Assembly: GCA_947460975.1 (NCBI GenBank) | Contig: CANHGO010000003.1 | Coordinates: 62,001 to 126,000, forward strand | Direction: 5' to 3' | Length of the DNA stretch: 64,000 bases | From: Cytophagaceae bacterium | Lineage (GTDB): Bacteria; Bacteroidota; Bacteroidia; Cytophagales; Spirosomataceae | Shown here: positions 24,304 through 33,420 of the stretch, in pieces | Position numbering within the stretch: the stretch's first letter is position 1 | Layout: every line of letters starts with the position of its first letter | Position numbers and translations under genes: made by a program | Notes under the pieces: model-generated | The model's database searches: none | The model's input: only the letters and a program-made list of their open reading frames with translations | Told to the model about the DNA's origin: nothing

Positions 24304-26448
24304 ATGACCATTGCTCCCCTGCCGGATTGGCGTAACTTTTTAGCAATATTTAAAGCGTCCTCAGTTGATAAAAATAGTCTTTTAAAACCGTGGGTTAAAG
24401 ATGGGGAAACAGCTGGCTGGCTTACAAGATCTGCTTGGTCTTTAGCATTGATTGCTTACTGGAAAACCAGAGAATTAAGCGGTGAAAAACCGCTGGTCGT
24501 ATGGATCCCGGATTTTTTTTGCAACGAACCTCTCTTTCTTTTAAGGTTGAGCGGAGTAAGACTTTTTTTTTATCCGGTAACTGCTCAATTTGAACCAGAC
24601 TATAATTTTTGCCGGCTGGCTGCGCGCCAAAATCCACCCAATATTTTTTTACTAGTACATTATTTTGGTAAGCCTGCTACTGGTGTTTTAGCTAAGGAAT
24701 TTTGCCAGGTTAATGGGTGTTGGCTTGTTGAAGATGCAGCTCATGTCTTGAGGCCGGTCCCAGGCATAGGTGAGTTTGGTGACTTTATTTTATATAGTCC
24801 CCATAAGTTGTTAGCACTTTTTGACGGAGCATTGTTAATCGTTCGAAAAAAAGGGCCTTCAAAATTCTCCGATCATTTTGTAAATAGTTTGGATGACCCT
24901 GGCAGTTGGCATGAAATTTTATATCAGGAATTCAATACTAAAATAGGCATTGTTAGAAGTTATGCTCCCATTGTAATTTGGACTTTAAAGAGACTTTTGC
25001 AGAAATGTAATTTTAGTAGAACCTTTTTTCAATCCTTCCGCCACTCTTCTGATCAAAAAGAAGTTACCAATATAATACACCCGAAGATGAGTAACTTGTC
25101 TTCACGGTTATTGAAAATGGAAATAAATAAACTTGCTACAATAAGTTCGTTTAGAAAAAAACATTACCTATTGTGGAAACATATTTTTGATAAAGAAGAT
25201 GGACTTGAAGTTGATAAAATATTTGAACTAGAAGCAGATAATTCCAATTGGAGCCCGTACCATGTAGTGATAAAATGCGAGCGAAATGCAGAAGAATTTT
25301 TTAACTATCTGCAAACTCAAAATCTATTCCCTACATCTTGGCCTGATCTTGCACCAGAAGTTGTTGAAAACCCTGAACTTTACGGCGCAGCTCTAGCTTT
25401 AAGGTATTCTAGAATTTATTTGCCTGTTCATCAAAGTCTTCGTGAAGTTCATTTTTTCAAAATTTTGAAAAAATATAATAGGCTTGTAAAAATAAAACCA
25501 AGCAACTTTTTAGTATCCTCTAATGACACTCCCCGTTGGAGATGGTATAAATTTTTAAAGGTTATTGGAAAATCCAACCTGCTTCAATCCTGGACTTATG
25601 GAGAAGCTAAAATGCGAACTGAGGGTTGGGCGGTACAGCGATTGGTTTTCAGTAGATCTGATGTGCCAGTTGCTCTTGTTCAGATATTAGAAAAAAGGAT
25701 TGCCGGATTATTAAGGGTTCATCGAATTAATCGGGGGCCTTTGTTCTTTCCAAATGCTTCGTCTGAAGATAAAATGGCTGTATTGAGCGAGTTATTGAAA
25801 TTGGGGAATATATTTCAAGGTGCTATCTTATTGATAGCTCCGGAGTTGGATTTTTCAGGGGCAAATTTAGCAATTCTGATATCTAACAAGGTTCGAGGTT
25901 ATAACCCACGCAACTTGACGTCAGCCTGGCTGGATTTGAACCTTGATGAACAAACTTTGCGCACTAATTTAAATGGTAAATGGCGTAATGCCCTTGTGGC
26001 TGCGGAGAAGTATAGCGCCGAAGTAGAAATCGGATCGGGCCCGGAACTTATGAATTGGATGACAGAAAGATATAAGGAAAATATGCTTATTAAAGGCTTT
26101 GAAGGTATACCCTTGCCTGCTTTAAAGGAGCTTTATGAAAACTTCTCTTCAGATTGTCCTTTACTTATTTGCCGGGTTCGTAAAGATAATGAGTATATTG
26201 CAGGGATATGTATAGCCTGTCATGGATCTGCTGCAACTTACCTGATTGGCTGGAGCGGTTTGGTCGGTCGAGAATTAAAAGCAAATTATCTTCTTTTATG
26301 GAATGCTTTTCAGCATTTGCGCATGAACGGATTTCGTTGGTTTGATCTGGGAGGTATAGATAAAGAAGGTACCACGGGAGTGGCAGAATTTAAGTTAGGA
26401 ATTAGTGGTGAACCATATAGCTTAATTAGTGAAGGATGGAAAATATAA
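24304..26448 (+). CDS. DegT-type PLP domain fused to a FemAB/GNAT-type transferase
   Basis: A 714-residue fusion. Residues ~30-390 look like a DegT/DnrJ/EryC1 sugar aminotransferase: WIPDFFCNEPLF, VEDAAHVL (Asp that holds the PLP ring nitrogen) and YSPHKLLALFDGALLIV, whose Lys is placed as the Schiff-base residue. Residues ~430-714 look like a FemAB/Acetyltransf_6 domain: LDLNLDEQTLRTNLNGKWRN, LLLWNAFQHLRMNG and WFDLGGIDKEGTTGVAEFKLG are typical. FemAB proteins move amino acids from aminoacyl-tRNA, or acyl groups, to amines. The frame is continuous with no sign of a sequencing joint. I do not know a characterised protein with this order. Confidence 0.68.
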   Translation: MTIAPLPDWRNFLAIFKASSVDKNSLLKPWVKDGETAGWLTRSAWSLALIAYWKTRELSGEKPLVVWIPDFFCNEPLFLLRLSGVRLFFYPVTAQFEPDYNFCRLAARQNPPNIFLLVHYFGKPATGVLAKEFCQVNGCWLVEDAAHVLRPVPGIGEFGDFILYSPHKLLALFDGALLIVRKKGPSKFSDHFVNSLDDPGSWHEILYQEFNTKIGIVRSYAPIVIWTLKRLLQKCNFSRTFFQSFRHSSDQKEVTNIIHPKMSNLSSRLLKMEINKLATISSFRKKHYLLWKHIFDKEDGLEVDKIFELEADNSNWSPYHVVIKCERNAEEFFNYLQTQNLFPTSWPDLAPEVVENPELYGAALALRYSRIYLPVHQSLREVHFFKILKKYNRLVKIKPSNFLVSSNDTPRWRWYKFLKVIGKSNLLQSWTYGEAKMRTEGWAVQRLVFSRSDVPVALVQILEKRIAGLLRVHRINRGPLFFPNASSEDKMAVLSELLKLGNIFQGAILLIAPELDFSGANLAILISNKVRGYNPRNLTSAWLDLNLDEQTLRTNLNGKWRNALVAAEKYSAEVEIGSGPELMNWMTERYKENMLIKGFEGIPLPALKELYENFSSDCPLLICRVRKDNEYIAGICIACHGSAATYLIGWSGLVGRELKANYLLLWNAFQHLRMNGFRWFDLGGIDKEGTTGVAEFKLGISGEPYSLISEGWKI

Positions 26449-26480
26449 TCCCTAAACATTAGAAAATGTAAATATTGAAG

Positions 26481-27503
26481 ATGTTACTTATAGATGCTCT
26501 TTTTATAAATAATGGAGGTGGAAAAAGCCTCCTTGATGTTTTGGTAAATGAAGTTAATAAAAGAGGTTTGAAAGTGATGTACCTTATAGATGAACGTATT
26601 GCTAGAGACTATAGGCCACTTAATTTGGATAATGTCACATTTTTGGAGCCCTCCTTAATTCGGCGCCATCTATACTATCTTAAAAATAAGAATTATATTA
26701 CAAGTGTTTTAGCATTTGGAAATGTGCCTCCATCCGTTAAACTTAAATGTAAGGTTTTTACTTATTTCCACAACGTGATGTATCTTGAATCTTGGCAATC
26801 TCTTCAGATGATTAATGTACTCCCAAATAGGCTGAAATCTATTTTCATTAGACAGATTAAGGGAAATACGACTAATTGGATTGTGCAATCTAAGTTTATA
26901 AAAGATAAGATGGTAGCCAAATGGGGGATATCTAAAAATGATATTTTAATTTATCCTATTTACGATAATCGGTTTGTGACTCGAAGTTGTAGAAAGGAGT
27001 TAAATGAGGCTCAGGGAATTAAGTTTATCTATATAAGCAATGGTCATTTTTATAAAAACCACATACTACTTATTGAGGCCTTCTCCGTTTACAACAAACT
27101 CTATCCAGGCAGCAGCCTCACTCTGACAATCGGAGAAGAATTTCCTAAGTTAAAACAAATTATAAAGAAAGCGGTCCATCGGGGAGTAAATGTAATTGAC
27201 AAAGGAATTATATCATTTAAAGAATTAAAGATTGAGTATGAAAACGCCGACATTTGCGTATATCCTACCCTTTTTGAGAGTTTTGGCTTAGGTTTAATCG
27301 AGGCGGCGTTATTAAAAATGCCTATTTTGGCGTCCGACCTGCCCTTTGTCTATGAGGTAGTTAAACCAAATTCCGTATTTAATCCAAATTCTAAAGAATC
27401 AATCATAGATAGTTTGTTATTTGCGCATAGTTTCAAAAATGCAAGAGCTGAATTAATCTGCAAAAATAAAGTAGAAGAATTAATAGACGTGATAAGTGTC
27501 TGA
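26481..27503 (+). CDS. Family 4 glycosyltransferase
   Basis: A GT-B retaining glycosyltransferase of about 340 residues. The N-terminal domain has the glycine-rich NNGGGKSLLD acceptor loop, and the C-terminal domain has IYISNGHFYKNHILLIEAF, and YPTLFESFGLGLIEAALLKMP, which is the E-x7-E nucleotide-sugar motif. The ATG at 26481 is preferred over a TTG two codons upstream. It lies 32 bases after the DegT-FemAB gene and just before the much more AT-rich FucNAc cassette, so it marks the end of the middle part of the locus. Donor and acceptor are unknown. Confidence 0.8.
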   Translation: MLLIDALFINNGGGKSLLDVLVNEVNKRGLKVMYLIDERIARDYRPLNLDNVTFLEPSLIRRHLYYLKNKNYITSVLAFGNVPPSVKLKCKVFTYFHNVMYLESWQSLQMINVLPNRLKSIFIRQIKGNTTNWIVQSKFIKDKMVAKWGISKNDILIYPIYDNRFVTRSCRKELNEAQGIKFIYISNGHFYKNHILLIEAFSVYNKLYPGSSLTLTIGEEFPKLKQIIKKAVHRGVNVIDKGIISFKELKIEYENADICVYPTLFESFGLGLIEAALLKMPILASDLPFVYEVVKPNSVFNPNSKESIIDSLLFAHSFKNARAELICKNKVEELIDVISV

Positions 27504-27518
27504 AATTAAAAATTGGAT

Positions 27519-28544
27519 ATGTTTAAAGATAAAGTTTTATTAATTACAGGAGGTACCGGGTCTTTTGGGAACGCCGTTTTAGCTAGGTTTCTGAATACAG
27601 GGATTAAGCAGATAAGAATTTTTAGTCGGGATGAGAAGAAGCAGGATGATATGCGCAATCACTTTAAAAACGATAAATTAAAATTTCATATTGGAGATGT
27701 AAGGGATTATAACAGTATTGAAAAAGCCATGATTGGGGTTGATTTTGTATTTCATGCTGCAGCTCTTAAACAAGTTCCTTCTTGCGAATTTTTTCCTCTT
27801 GAGGCAACTAAAACAAATGTTTTGGGAACTCAAAATGTAATTGATGCCGCTATTTTTCAAAATGTTTCAAAAGTAATTTGTTTGAGTACTGACAAGGCGG
27901 CTTATCCAATTAATGCTATGGGTATATCAAAAGCTTTAATGGAAAAAGTGGCTATTGCTTCTTCAAGAAATTCGGAGAATACAGTAGTGTGTTTAACCCG
28001 ATATGGTAACGTTATGGCTTCGAGGGGTTCGGTCATTCCTTTATTTGTAAAGCAAATACAAGAAGGTAAATCATTGACTATTACCGACCCGAAAATGACT
28101 CGTTTTTTAATGTCTTTGGATGAAGCTGTAGAATTGGTATTATTTGCTTTTGAAAATGGTAAGCCTGGAGATTTATTTGTTAGCAAAGCCCCTGCCGGTA
28201 CAATTGGCGACTTGGCGCAGGCATTGAAGCAAATCTGTAAAGTTGATAGTAAAATCAAAATTATAGGTACTCGTCACGGTGAAAAAGTATATGAAACACT
28301 TTGCACTCGAGAGGAAATGATGAAGGCAGAGGATATGGGAGACTTTTATAGGATTCCAGCTGATAATAGAGATTTAAACTATTCGCAATTCTTCTTTGAA
28401 GGAGAGGAAAAAGTATCATTGATTGAAGATTATCATTCTCATAATACTGAACAATTGGGAGTAGATGGGATGGTTAAATTACTTAGTGATTTGCCTTTTA
28501 TCAGAAAAGAAGTTTTCGGCGAAGACATAATTAATTTAATTTAA
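27519..28544 (+). CDS. fnlA: UDP-GlcNAc 4,6-dehydratase/5-epimerase of UDP-L-FucNAc synthesis (FnlA/CapE/WbjB)
   Basis: A 341-residue extended SDR. LLITGGTGSFGNAVL binds NADP, FSRDEKKQDDMR is typical of the FlaA1/CapE group, AALKQVPSCEFFPLEA matches its substrate loop, and NAMGISKALMEK carries the active-site Lys where ordinary SDRs have YxxxK. It converts UDP-GlcNAc to a 4-keto-6-deoxy talose-type intermediate, the first step towards UDP-N-acetyl-L-fucosamine. Identity is strongly supported by the next two genes, which have the FnlB and FnlC layouts. ATG 27519 is chosen over TTG 27513. Confidence 0.85.
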   Translation: MFKDKVLLITGGTGSFGNAVLARFLNTGIKQIRIFSRDEKKQDDMRNHFKNDKLKFHIGDVRDYNSIEKAMIGVDFVFHAAALKQVPSCEFFPLEATKTNVLGTQNVIDAAIFQNVSKVICLSTDKAAYPINAMGISKALMEKVAIASSRNSENTVVCLTRYGNVMASRGSVIPLFVKQIQEGKSLTITDPKMTRFLMSLDEAVELVLFAFENGKPGDLFVSKAPAGTIGDLAQALKQICKVDSKIKIIGTRHGEKVYETLCTREEMMKAEDMGDFYRIPADNRDLNYSQFFFEGEEKVSLIEDYHSHNTEQLGVDGMVKLLSDLPFIRKEVFGEDIINLI

Positions 28545-28591
28545 TAGTTTTTTTTGATTGCTGAGTTCAATTAAATATTAAATCTTCATAA

Positions 28592-29710
28592 ATGTTAAAA
28601 ATAGGAATTACAGGTCAATTTGGATTTGTAGGGACCCATTTGTATAATACGCTAGGGCTATATGCAGAAGAGTTTGAGCGAGTTGATTTTAAAAACGAAT
28701 TATTTTTTGATAATCAATTATTAGATCTATTTGTATTAAAATGTGACGTGATCATTCATTTAGCTGCTTTAAATAGACACAATGTCCCTCAAATTATATA
28801 TGATACCAATATTGGCCTGGTAAATAGTTTGATAGCTTCACTAGAACGTACAAAAAGTAAAGCCCATGTGATTATGTCTTCTTCTTCACAAGAAGAAAAA
28901 GATAATTTATATGGAAAATCAAAAAAAGTAGGTCGTGAAAAACTCGCAAATTGGGCTGGTAAAAATAATAATTGTTTTACTGGACTGATAATTCCTAATG
29001 TTTTTGGCCCTTTTGCTCATCCAAATTACAATTCGGTAATTGCTACTTTTTCACATCAACTTACGCACGGGGAAATCCCTAAAGTTATAATTGATGTGGA
29101 GTTAGATATGATATATGTTGGGGAGTTAGTTGCAGAAATATTGAATGTAATCAAAAGAAAAATCAATAATTCTTTTTTTGAAGTAAAGTCCACTTCTAAA
29201 TCAAAAGTTTCAGAATTACTTGTTTTTCTAAAGATGTTCAAAGAAACATATTTTGATAGAGGAGAAGTGCCTGATATTAAAAGTACGTTTGAATTGAATT
29301 TGTTCAATACTTTTCGCTCATATATTGATCATGATTCTTTTTTTCCCGTACATTTTTTGAAGCACTCGGATAATAGAGGAACATTTTTTGAGGTAATTCG
29401 TTTGGGCATTGGTGGACAAGTATCTTTTTCTACTACACTTACTGGAGAAACAAGAGGAAATCATTTTCATACACGCAAAATAGAACGCTTTGCGGTTATT
29501 AAGGGAAAAGCTTTAATTCAACTAAGAAGAATCGGGACGCAAGAAGTTAATGATTTTTATCTAGATGGCAATAATCCAGCTTATATTGATATGCCTATTT
29601 GGCATACACATAATATTAAAAATATTGGTGATGAAATACTTTATACTATATTTTGGATTAATGAACCATTTGATGTCAATGATTCTGATACTTATTTTGA
29701 AATAGTTTAA
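28592..29710 (+). CDS. fnlB: UDP-2-acetamido-2,6-dideoxy-hexulose reductase with cupin domain (FnlB/CapF/WbjC)
   Basis: A 372-residue two-domain enzyme. The N-terminal SDR domain (GITGQFGFVGTHL, residues ~5-17; LIIPNVFGPF) is followed from about residue 255 by a cupin domain (GETRGNHFHTRKIERFAVI, with the metal-binding His residues; WHTHNI). This N-SDR/C-cupin architecture is specific to CapF, which epimerises and reduces the FnlA product on the way to UDP-L-FucNAc. The SDR part has a Ser-rich SSSSQEEKDNLYGKSK where the catalytic Tyr-Lys lies. The 47-base gap before it is AT-rich without clear signals. Confidence 0.88.
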   Translation: MLKIGITGQFGFVGTHLYNTLGLYAEEFERVDFKNELFFDNQLLDLFVLKCDVIIHLAALNRHNVPQIIYDTNIGLVNSLIASLERTKSKAHVIMSSSSQEEKDNLYGKSKKVGREKLANWAGKNNNCFTGLIIPNVFGPFAHPNYNSVIATFSHQLTHGEIPKVIIDVELDMIYVGELVAEILNVIKRKINNSFFEVKSTSKSKVSELLVFLKMFKETYFDRGEVPDIKSTFELNLFNTFRSYIDHDSFFPVHFLKHSDNRGTFFEVIRLGIGGQVSFSTTLTGETRGNHFHTRKIERFAVIKGKALIQLRRIGTQEVNDFYLDGNNPAYIDMPIWHTHNIKNIGDEILYTIFWINEPFDVNDSDTYFEIV

Positions 29711-29714
29711 TTAT

Positions 29715-30848
29715 ATGAATAAATTAAAAGTACTAACTGTAGTTGGAACAAGACCAGAAATTATACGATTATCTCGTGTTATGGCCGCTCTTGATAATAG
29801 TAATGCAATTGAACATTTTATTATTCATACTGGTCAGAATTATGATTATGAATTAAATCAAATATTCTTTGATGATTTAGGAATACGTAAACCAGATTAT
29901 TTTTTGGATGCTGCAGGAGCTACTGCCACAGAAACTATTGGGAAGATTTTAATAAATATTGATCCTATATTAGAAGAATTAAATCCAGATGCATTTTTAG
30001 TTTTAGGCGATACTAATAGTTGCCTGTGTACAATTCCTGCTAAAAAACGGCATATACCAATATTCCATATGGAAGCAGGTAATCGTTGTTTTGATCAACG
30101 TGTCCCTGAAGAAACCAATCGCAAGATCGTTGATCATATTTCAGATATAAATATGACATATAGCGATATTGCGCGTGAATATCTTTTACGTGAAGGCTTA
30201 TCTGCAGATAGAATCATTAAAACAGGTTCGCCAATGTTTGAAGTACTAGATCATTATTTGCCATCAATTAAATCTTCAAATATTTTAGAAAGACTAGCTT
30301 TAGAACGTCATAAATATTTTGTTGTATCGGCTCATAGGGAAGAGAATATAAGTAGTGATACAAATTTTATAGATTTAGTTACTAGCCTAAACTTAGTAGC
30401 TAAAAAATATGATTTGCCGATAATTGTAAGTACCCACCCACGAACAAGAAAAATGATAGATACAAAAGGAATTTTATTGCATAAAAACATTCAGTTATTA
30501 AACCCTTTAGGTTTTAATGATTACAATGCATTGCAGTTACATTCTAAAGCTGTATTATCAGATAGTGGAACAATCTCTGAGGAATCTTCAATCTTGAATT
30601 TCCCAGCATTAAACATTAGACAGGCACATGAGCGACCTGAAGCAATGGAAGAAGCTTCTGTAATGATGGTTGGATTAAATCATGAGAGAATATTACAAGG
30701 ATTAATTCAGCTTGAATCACAAAAATGGGGAGATGAAAGATCTTTTAGAAAAGTTGCAGATTATTCAATGCCAAATGTTTCAGATAAAGTTGTTAGAATA
30801 ATTGTTAGTTATGTTGATTATATCAAAAGAGTAGTTTGGTCTGAATAA
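29715..30848 (+). CDS. fnlC: UDP-N-acetyl 2-epimerase, last step of UDP-L-FucNAc synthesis (FnlC/CapG/WbjD)
   Basis: A 377-residue non-hydrolysing UDP-GlcNAc 2-epimerase of the WecB fold. KVLTVVGTRPEIIRLSRVM opens the first domain, HTGQNYDYELNQIFF follows, and HMEAGNRCFDQRVPEETNR is the diagnostic active-site stretch; SDSGTISEES closes the UDP-binding site of the second domain. In the order fnlA-fnlB-fnlC it turns UDP-N-acetyl-L-pneumosamine into UDP-L-FucNAc. It starts 4 bases after fnlB. The paralogue at the left edge (2-571) is of the hydrolysing NeuC type and differs in these motifs. Confidence 0.88.
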   Translation: MNKLKVLTVVGTRPEIIRLSRVMAALDNSNAIEHFIIHTGQNYDYELNQIFFDDLGIRKPDYFLDAAGATATETIGKILINIDPILEELNPDAFLVLGDTNSCLCTIPAKKRHIPIFHMEAGNRCFDQRVPEETNRKIVDHISDINMTYSDIAREYLLREGLSADRIIKTGSPMFEVLDHYLPSIKSSNILERLALERHKYFVVSAHREENISSDTNFIDLVTSLNLVAKKYDLPIIVSTHPRTRKMIDTKGILLHKNIQLLNPLGFNDYNALQLHSKAVLSDSGTISEESSILNFPALNIRQAHERPEAMEEASVMMVGLNHERILQGLIQLESQKWGDERSFRKVADYSMPNVSDKVVRIIVSYVDYIKRVVWSE

Positions 30849-30860
30849 TAATTATTAATA

Positions 30861-32036
30861 ATGAATTGGATTGTTTCAGAGCTGTTTTATCCTGACGAGG
30901 TTTCTTCGGCCAAAATATTGACTGATATAGCTTTAAAGAAGATATCTAATTCTGAAGTTAGCATTATCTGTGGACCTCCAGGGTATGAAGAAGCGTATAA
31001 TATTGAGCATAGAAAAATTACATCCCAAATCAATATTTATAAAATAAAGCTCCCGAAATTAAATAAGAATTATCTATTCCAAAGGTTAATTAGATTACTT
31101 TTGCTAACATTACAAATGAGTTGGAAAATATTGTTGAAGGTAAAGGATAATGATAAAGTTTTAATTACAACTAATCCAACTTTTTTGATTTTGGCATTAT
31201 GGGGGCTTAAAAAAATTAAGAGGTTTAAACTAGAGATTCTTGTTCATGATATTTTTCCGGAAAATCTTGTCCCGGCTGGTTTAATAAAAAAAAATAGCTT
31301 TAGATATAAGGTATTAAATAAGATATATAACTCAGCTTACAAAAATGCAGATAGAATAATTGTATTAGGGGAGGATATGAAATTATTAATGGTCGAAAAG
31401 TTAAATTGTTTTTCAAATCCAATAGATATAATTCCTAATTGGTCGGACGATGAAATAATGCCAATATCAAATTTTTTCCCCTCAGATTACTTAGGAGTTG
31501 CATTTAAGGATAAAATAGTTCTAGGATTTGCTGGCAATTTAGGTCGATTACAAGGCGTTATAGAATTTATTGAAATTTTTAAAACGTCCCAAAACCCGGA
31601 TATAGTTTTAGTAATTATTGGAGATGGTGCAGTAAGAAGTAGTGTTCAAAAAAAAATTGATTTGGAAAAAATTAGAAATGTATTTTATTTAGGCCCTCGG
31701 CCACGAAGCGAACAGAATTTATTTTTAAATGCTTGCCATATCGGGCTGATAACCTTAATCCACGGGATGAAAGGGTTAGGCGTTCCTTCAAAAACATATA
31801 ATCTCATGGCTGCAGGAAAACCAATATTTTATATTGGAGACAAATTTTCTGAAGTAGATAGTTATATTAATAAATATGATTGTGGATGGTCTTTTGATTG
31901 GGATTCTCAAAGTGAGATAAAAGATTTTCTAAATTCTCTTTCATTTAAATATTTTGATCAAATTCTTTTGAAAAGTAGTAATTCAATAATTGCTTCTGAA
32001 AATTTCAAAAAAGGAAAAATTTTAGAATTATTCTAA
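30861..32036 (+). CDS. wbuB: Family 4 glycosyltransferase, probable L-FucNAc transferase (WbuB-like)
   Basis: A 391-residue GT-B enzyme. LFYPDEVSSAKILTDIA near the N terminus, VHDIFPENLVPAGLI and LGFAGNLGRLQGVIEFIE are hallmarks of the WbuB branch, which adds L-FucNAc in O-antigen and capsule loci that carry fnlABC. GVPSKTYNLMAAGKPIFY replaces the usual E-x7-E with a Lys-containing nucleotide site typical of this branch. It lies 12 bases downstream of fnlC. Its composition is among the most AT-rich in the window, matching the rest of the cassette. Confidence 0.78.
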   Translation: MNWIVSELFYPDEVSSAKILTDIALKKISNSEVSIICGPPGYEEAYNIEHRKITSQINIYKIKLPKLNKNYLFQRLIRLLLLTLQMSWKILLKVKDNDKVLITTNPTFLILALWGLKKIKRFKLEILVHDIFPENLVPAGLIKKNSFRYKVLNKIYNSAYKNADRIIVLGEDMKLLMVEKLNCFSNPIDIIPNWSDDEIMPISNFFPSDYLGVAFKDKIVLGFAGNLGRLQGVIEFIEIFKTSQNPDIVLVIIGDGAVRSSVQKKIDLEKIRNVFYLGPRPRSEQNLFLNACHIGLITLIHGMKGLGVPSKTYNLMAAGKPIFYIGDKFSEVDSYINKYDCGWSFDWDSQSEIKDFLNSLSFKYFDQILLKSSNSIIASENFKKGKILELF

Positions 32037-32043
32037 GAGAAAT

Positions 32044-32940
32044 GTGAATTGTTTATTAACAGGTTCCAGTGGATTTTTGGGAAATTTAATCTCTCAAGAG
32101 ATATCAAAAGAGAATGTACTTTTTACATTATCAAGGAGTGGTGGACATTACAAAATAAACTTAGATACTGAAATAGGAGATTTTGGGAGAAGTTTTGACA
32201 TTGTCATTCATGCTGCAGGTAAAGCCCATAATATTCCTAAGACAGAAATAGAAATAAGTGAATTTGAAAAAACCAATGTTATTGGAACATTGAATTTGCT
32301 GAAAGGATTAGAAGTTTCTGGGATTCCTAAAATGTTTGTTTTTATAAGTTCAGTATCCGTTTATGGCTTGCAAAACGGGGATGATATAAACGAACTAAGT
32401 AATCTAAATGCAAAGGATCCTTATGGATTAAGTAAAATTGAGGCTGAGAAAATAATAAAAATCTGGTGTAAGAAAAATAATATTAAATGTACAATCTTAC
32501 GATTACCATTAGTAATAGGTTCGAAACCACCAGGAAATTTAGGCTCAATGATAAACGCAATTCGAAAGGGCTTTTATTTTAATATTGATGGGGGCAGCGC
32601 AAGGAAATCAATGGTTTTAGTTTCTGATGTATCTAAATGTATTCTAAGAGCAGCTGAAGTAGGCGGTATTTTTAATTTAACAGATGGATGTCATCCTAAC
32701 TTTAATGAATTGAGCCATTTAATTTCTATCCAGTTTGGTAAAAAAATTGTACCTAATATGCCACTATTTGTTGCAAAGATATTAGCATTTATTGGAGATA
32801 AAGTTGGCCCCAAATTTCCAATTAATTCAAATAAGTTGATTAAAATCACTTCAACATTGACTTTCAATGACTCAAAAGCTCGTGAAGCATTTGGTTGGAA
32901 CCCCACCCCAGTTTTAAAGGGATTCAAAATTCATGAATAG
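32044..32940 (+). CDS. NAD-dependent nucleotide-sugar epimerase/reductase (WbpV-like)
   Basis: An extended SDR of 298 residues. LLTGSSGFLGNLI binds NAD, HAAGKAHN is the characteristic replacement of the usual AA motif in the WbpV/GalE-like 4-keto reductase branch, and FISSVSVYG … YGLSKIEAEK supplies Ser, Tyr and Lys. The start is GTG at 32044, because the nearby ATG at 32042 runs straight into TGA. In Bacteroidota such a gene usually precedes the phosphoglycosyltransferase that begins lipid-linked unit assembly. Here the partner that follows is a pseudogene overlapping its last 8 bases. This gene itself looks intact. Confidence 0.78.
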   Translation: MNCLLTGSSGFLGNLISQEISKENVLFTLSRSGGHYKINLDTEIGDFGRSFDIVIHAAGKAHNIPKTEIEISEFEKTNVIGTLNLLKGLEVSGIPKMFVFISSVSVYGLQNGDDINELSNLNAKDPYGLSKIEAEKIIKIWCKKNNIKCTILRLPLVIGSKPPGNLGSMINAIRKGFYFNIDGGSARKSMVLVSDVSKCILRAAEVGGIFNLTDGCHPNFNELSHLISIQFGKKIVPNMPLFVAKILAFIGDKVGPKFPINSNKLIKITSTLTFNDSKAREAFGWNPTPVLKGFKIHE

Positions 32941-33420
32941 AGTAATAGCGACCATACTATTTTAATTTTATCACCTATCTTTTTAGCTGTGGCTTTGGCC
33001 ATATTCATAGAAGACTGGTCGCCCATATTCTTCAAGCAAAAACTTGTAGGCGTAAATTGCACGTTCTTTAATATCTATAAATAAAGAAGCATGAAGAAGA
33101 ATTCGCCTAATGTCGCGACGCATTTATTAGAAAACCTTGCATCCTATTTGTTGCGAATTGGAGGGCTGTTGCGGAAATTAAGTTCAGACGAATTACCTAA
33201 CCTCATTAATATCATCCAATGAGAAATGGTATTAGTGGGGCCCAGACTAGCTTTGTATAACCAAGACGATTTAATGCCTTTCAGGTTAAGTCTAGTGTAG
33301 ATAAGTTGAAGCCTAGGATTAAGAGATGGGCACAGATTAATGGATGAGATGAAAATTCAATTGTGGCTAAGTAGGCATTGAAAAAGCAGTACTTCACTTA
33401 AATTTTATGGATTTTCTAAA
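32933..33420 (+). pseudogene. Decayed initiating phosphoglycosyltransferase (WcaJ/PglC-type bacterial sugar transferase)
   Basis: Joined frames read a clear bacterial sugar transferase (PF02397). An ATG at 32933 overlaps the epimerase end; then LSPIFLAVALAIFIEDWSP, FFKQKLVG, an RSMK block, LRKLSSDELPNLINI, MVLVGPRLALYN and WAQING appear in the right order and spacing. The frame changes near 32950-32970 and again near 33305. Stops stand inside conserved blocks: TAA 33082-33084 (YK*RSM), TGA 33220-33222 (IIQ*EMVLVGPR), TAG 33298-33300, TGA 33345-33347 (WAQING*DE) and TAG 33372-33374. This many lesions cannot be one sequencing error. An intact version would load the first sugar phosphate onto undecaprenyl phosphate; another copy must do this elsewhere. 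Confidence 0.88.

Noticed and set aside
27902..28258. A 118-codon minus-strand open frame inside fnlA
   Set aside because: Complement of conserved fnlA sequence.
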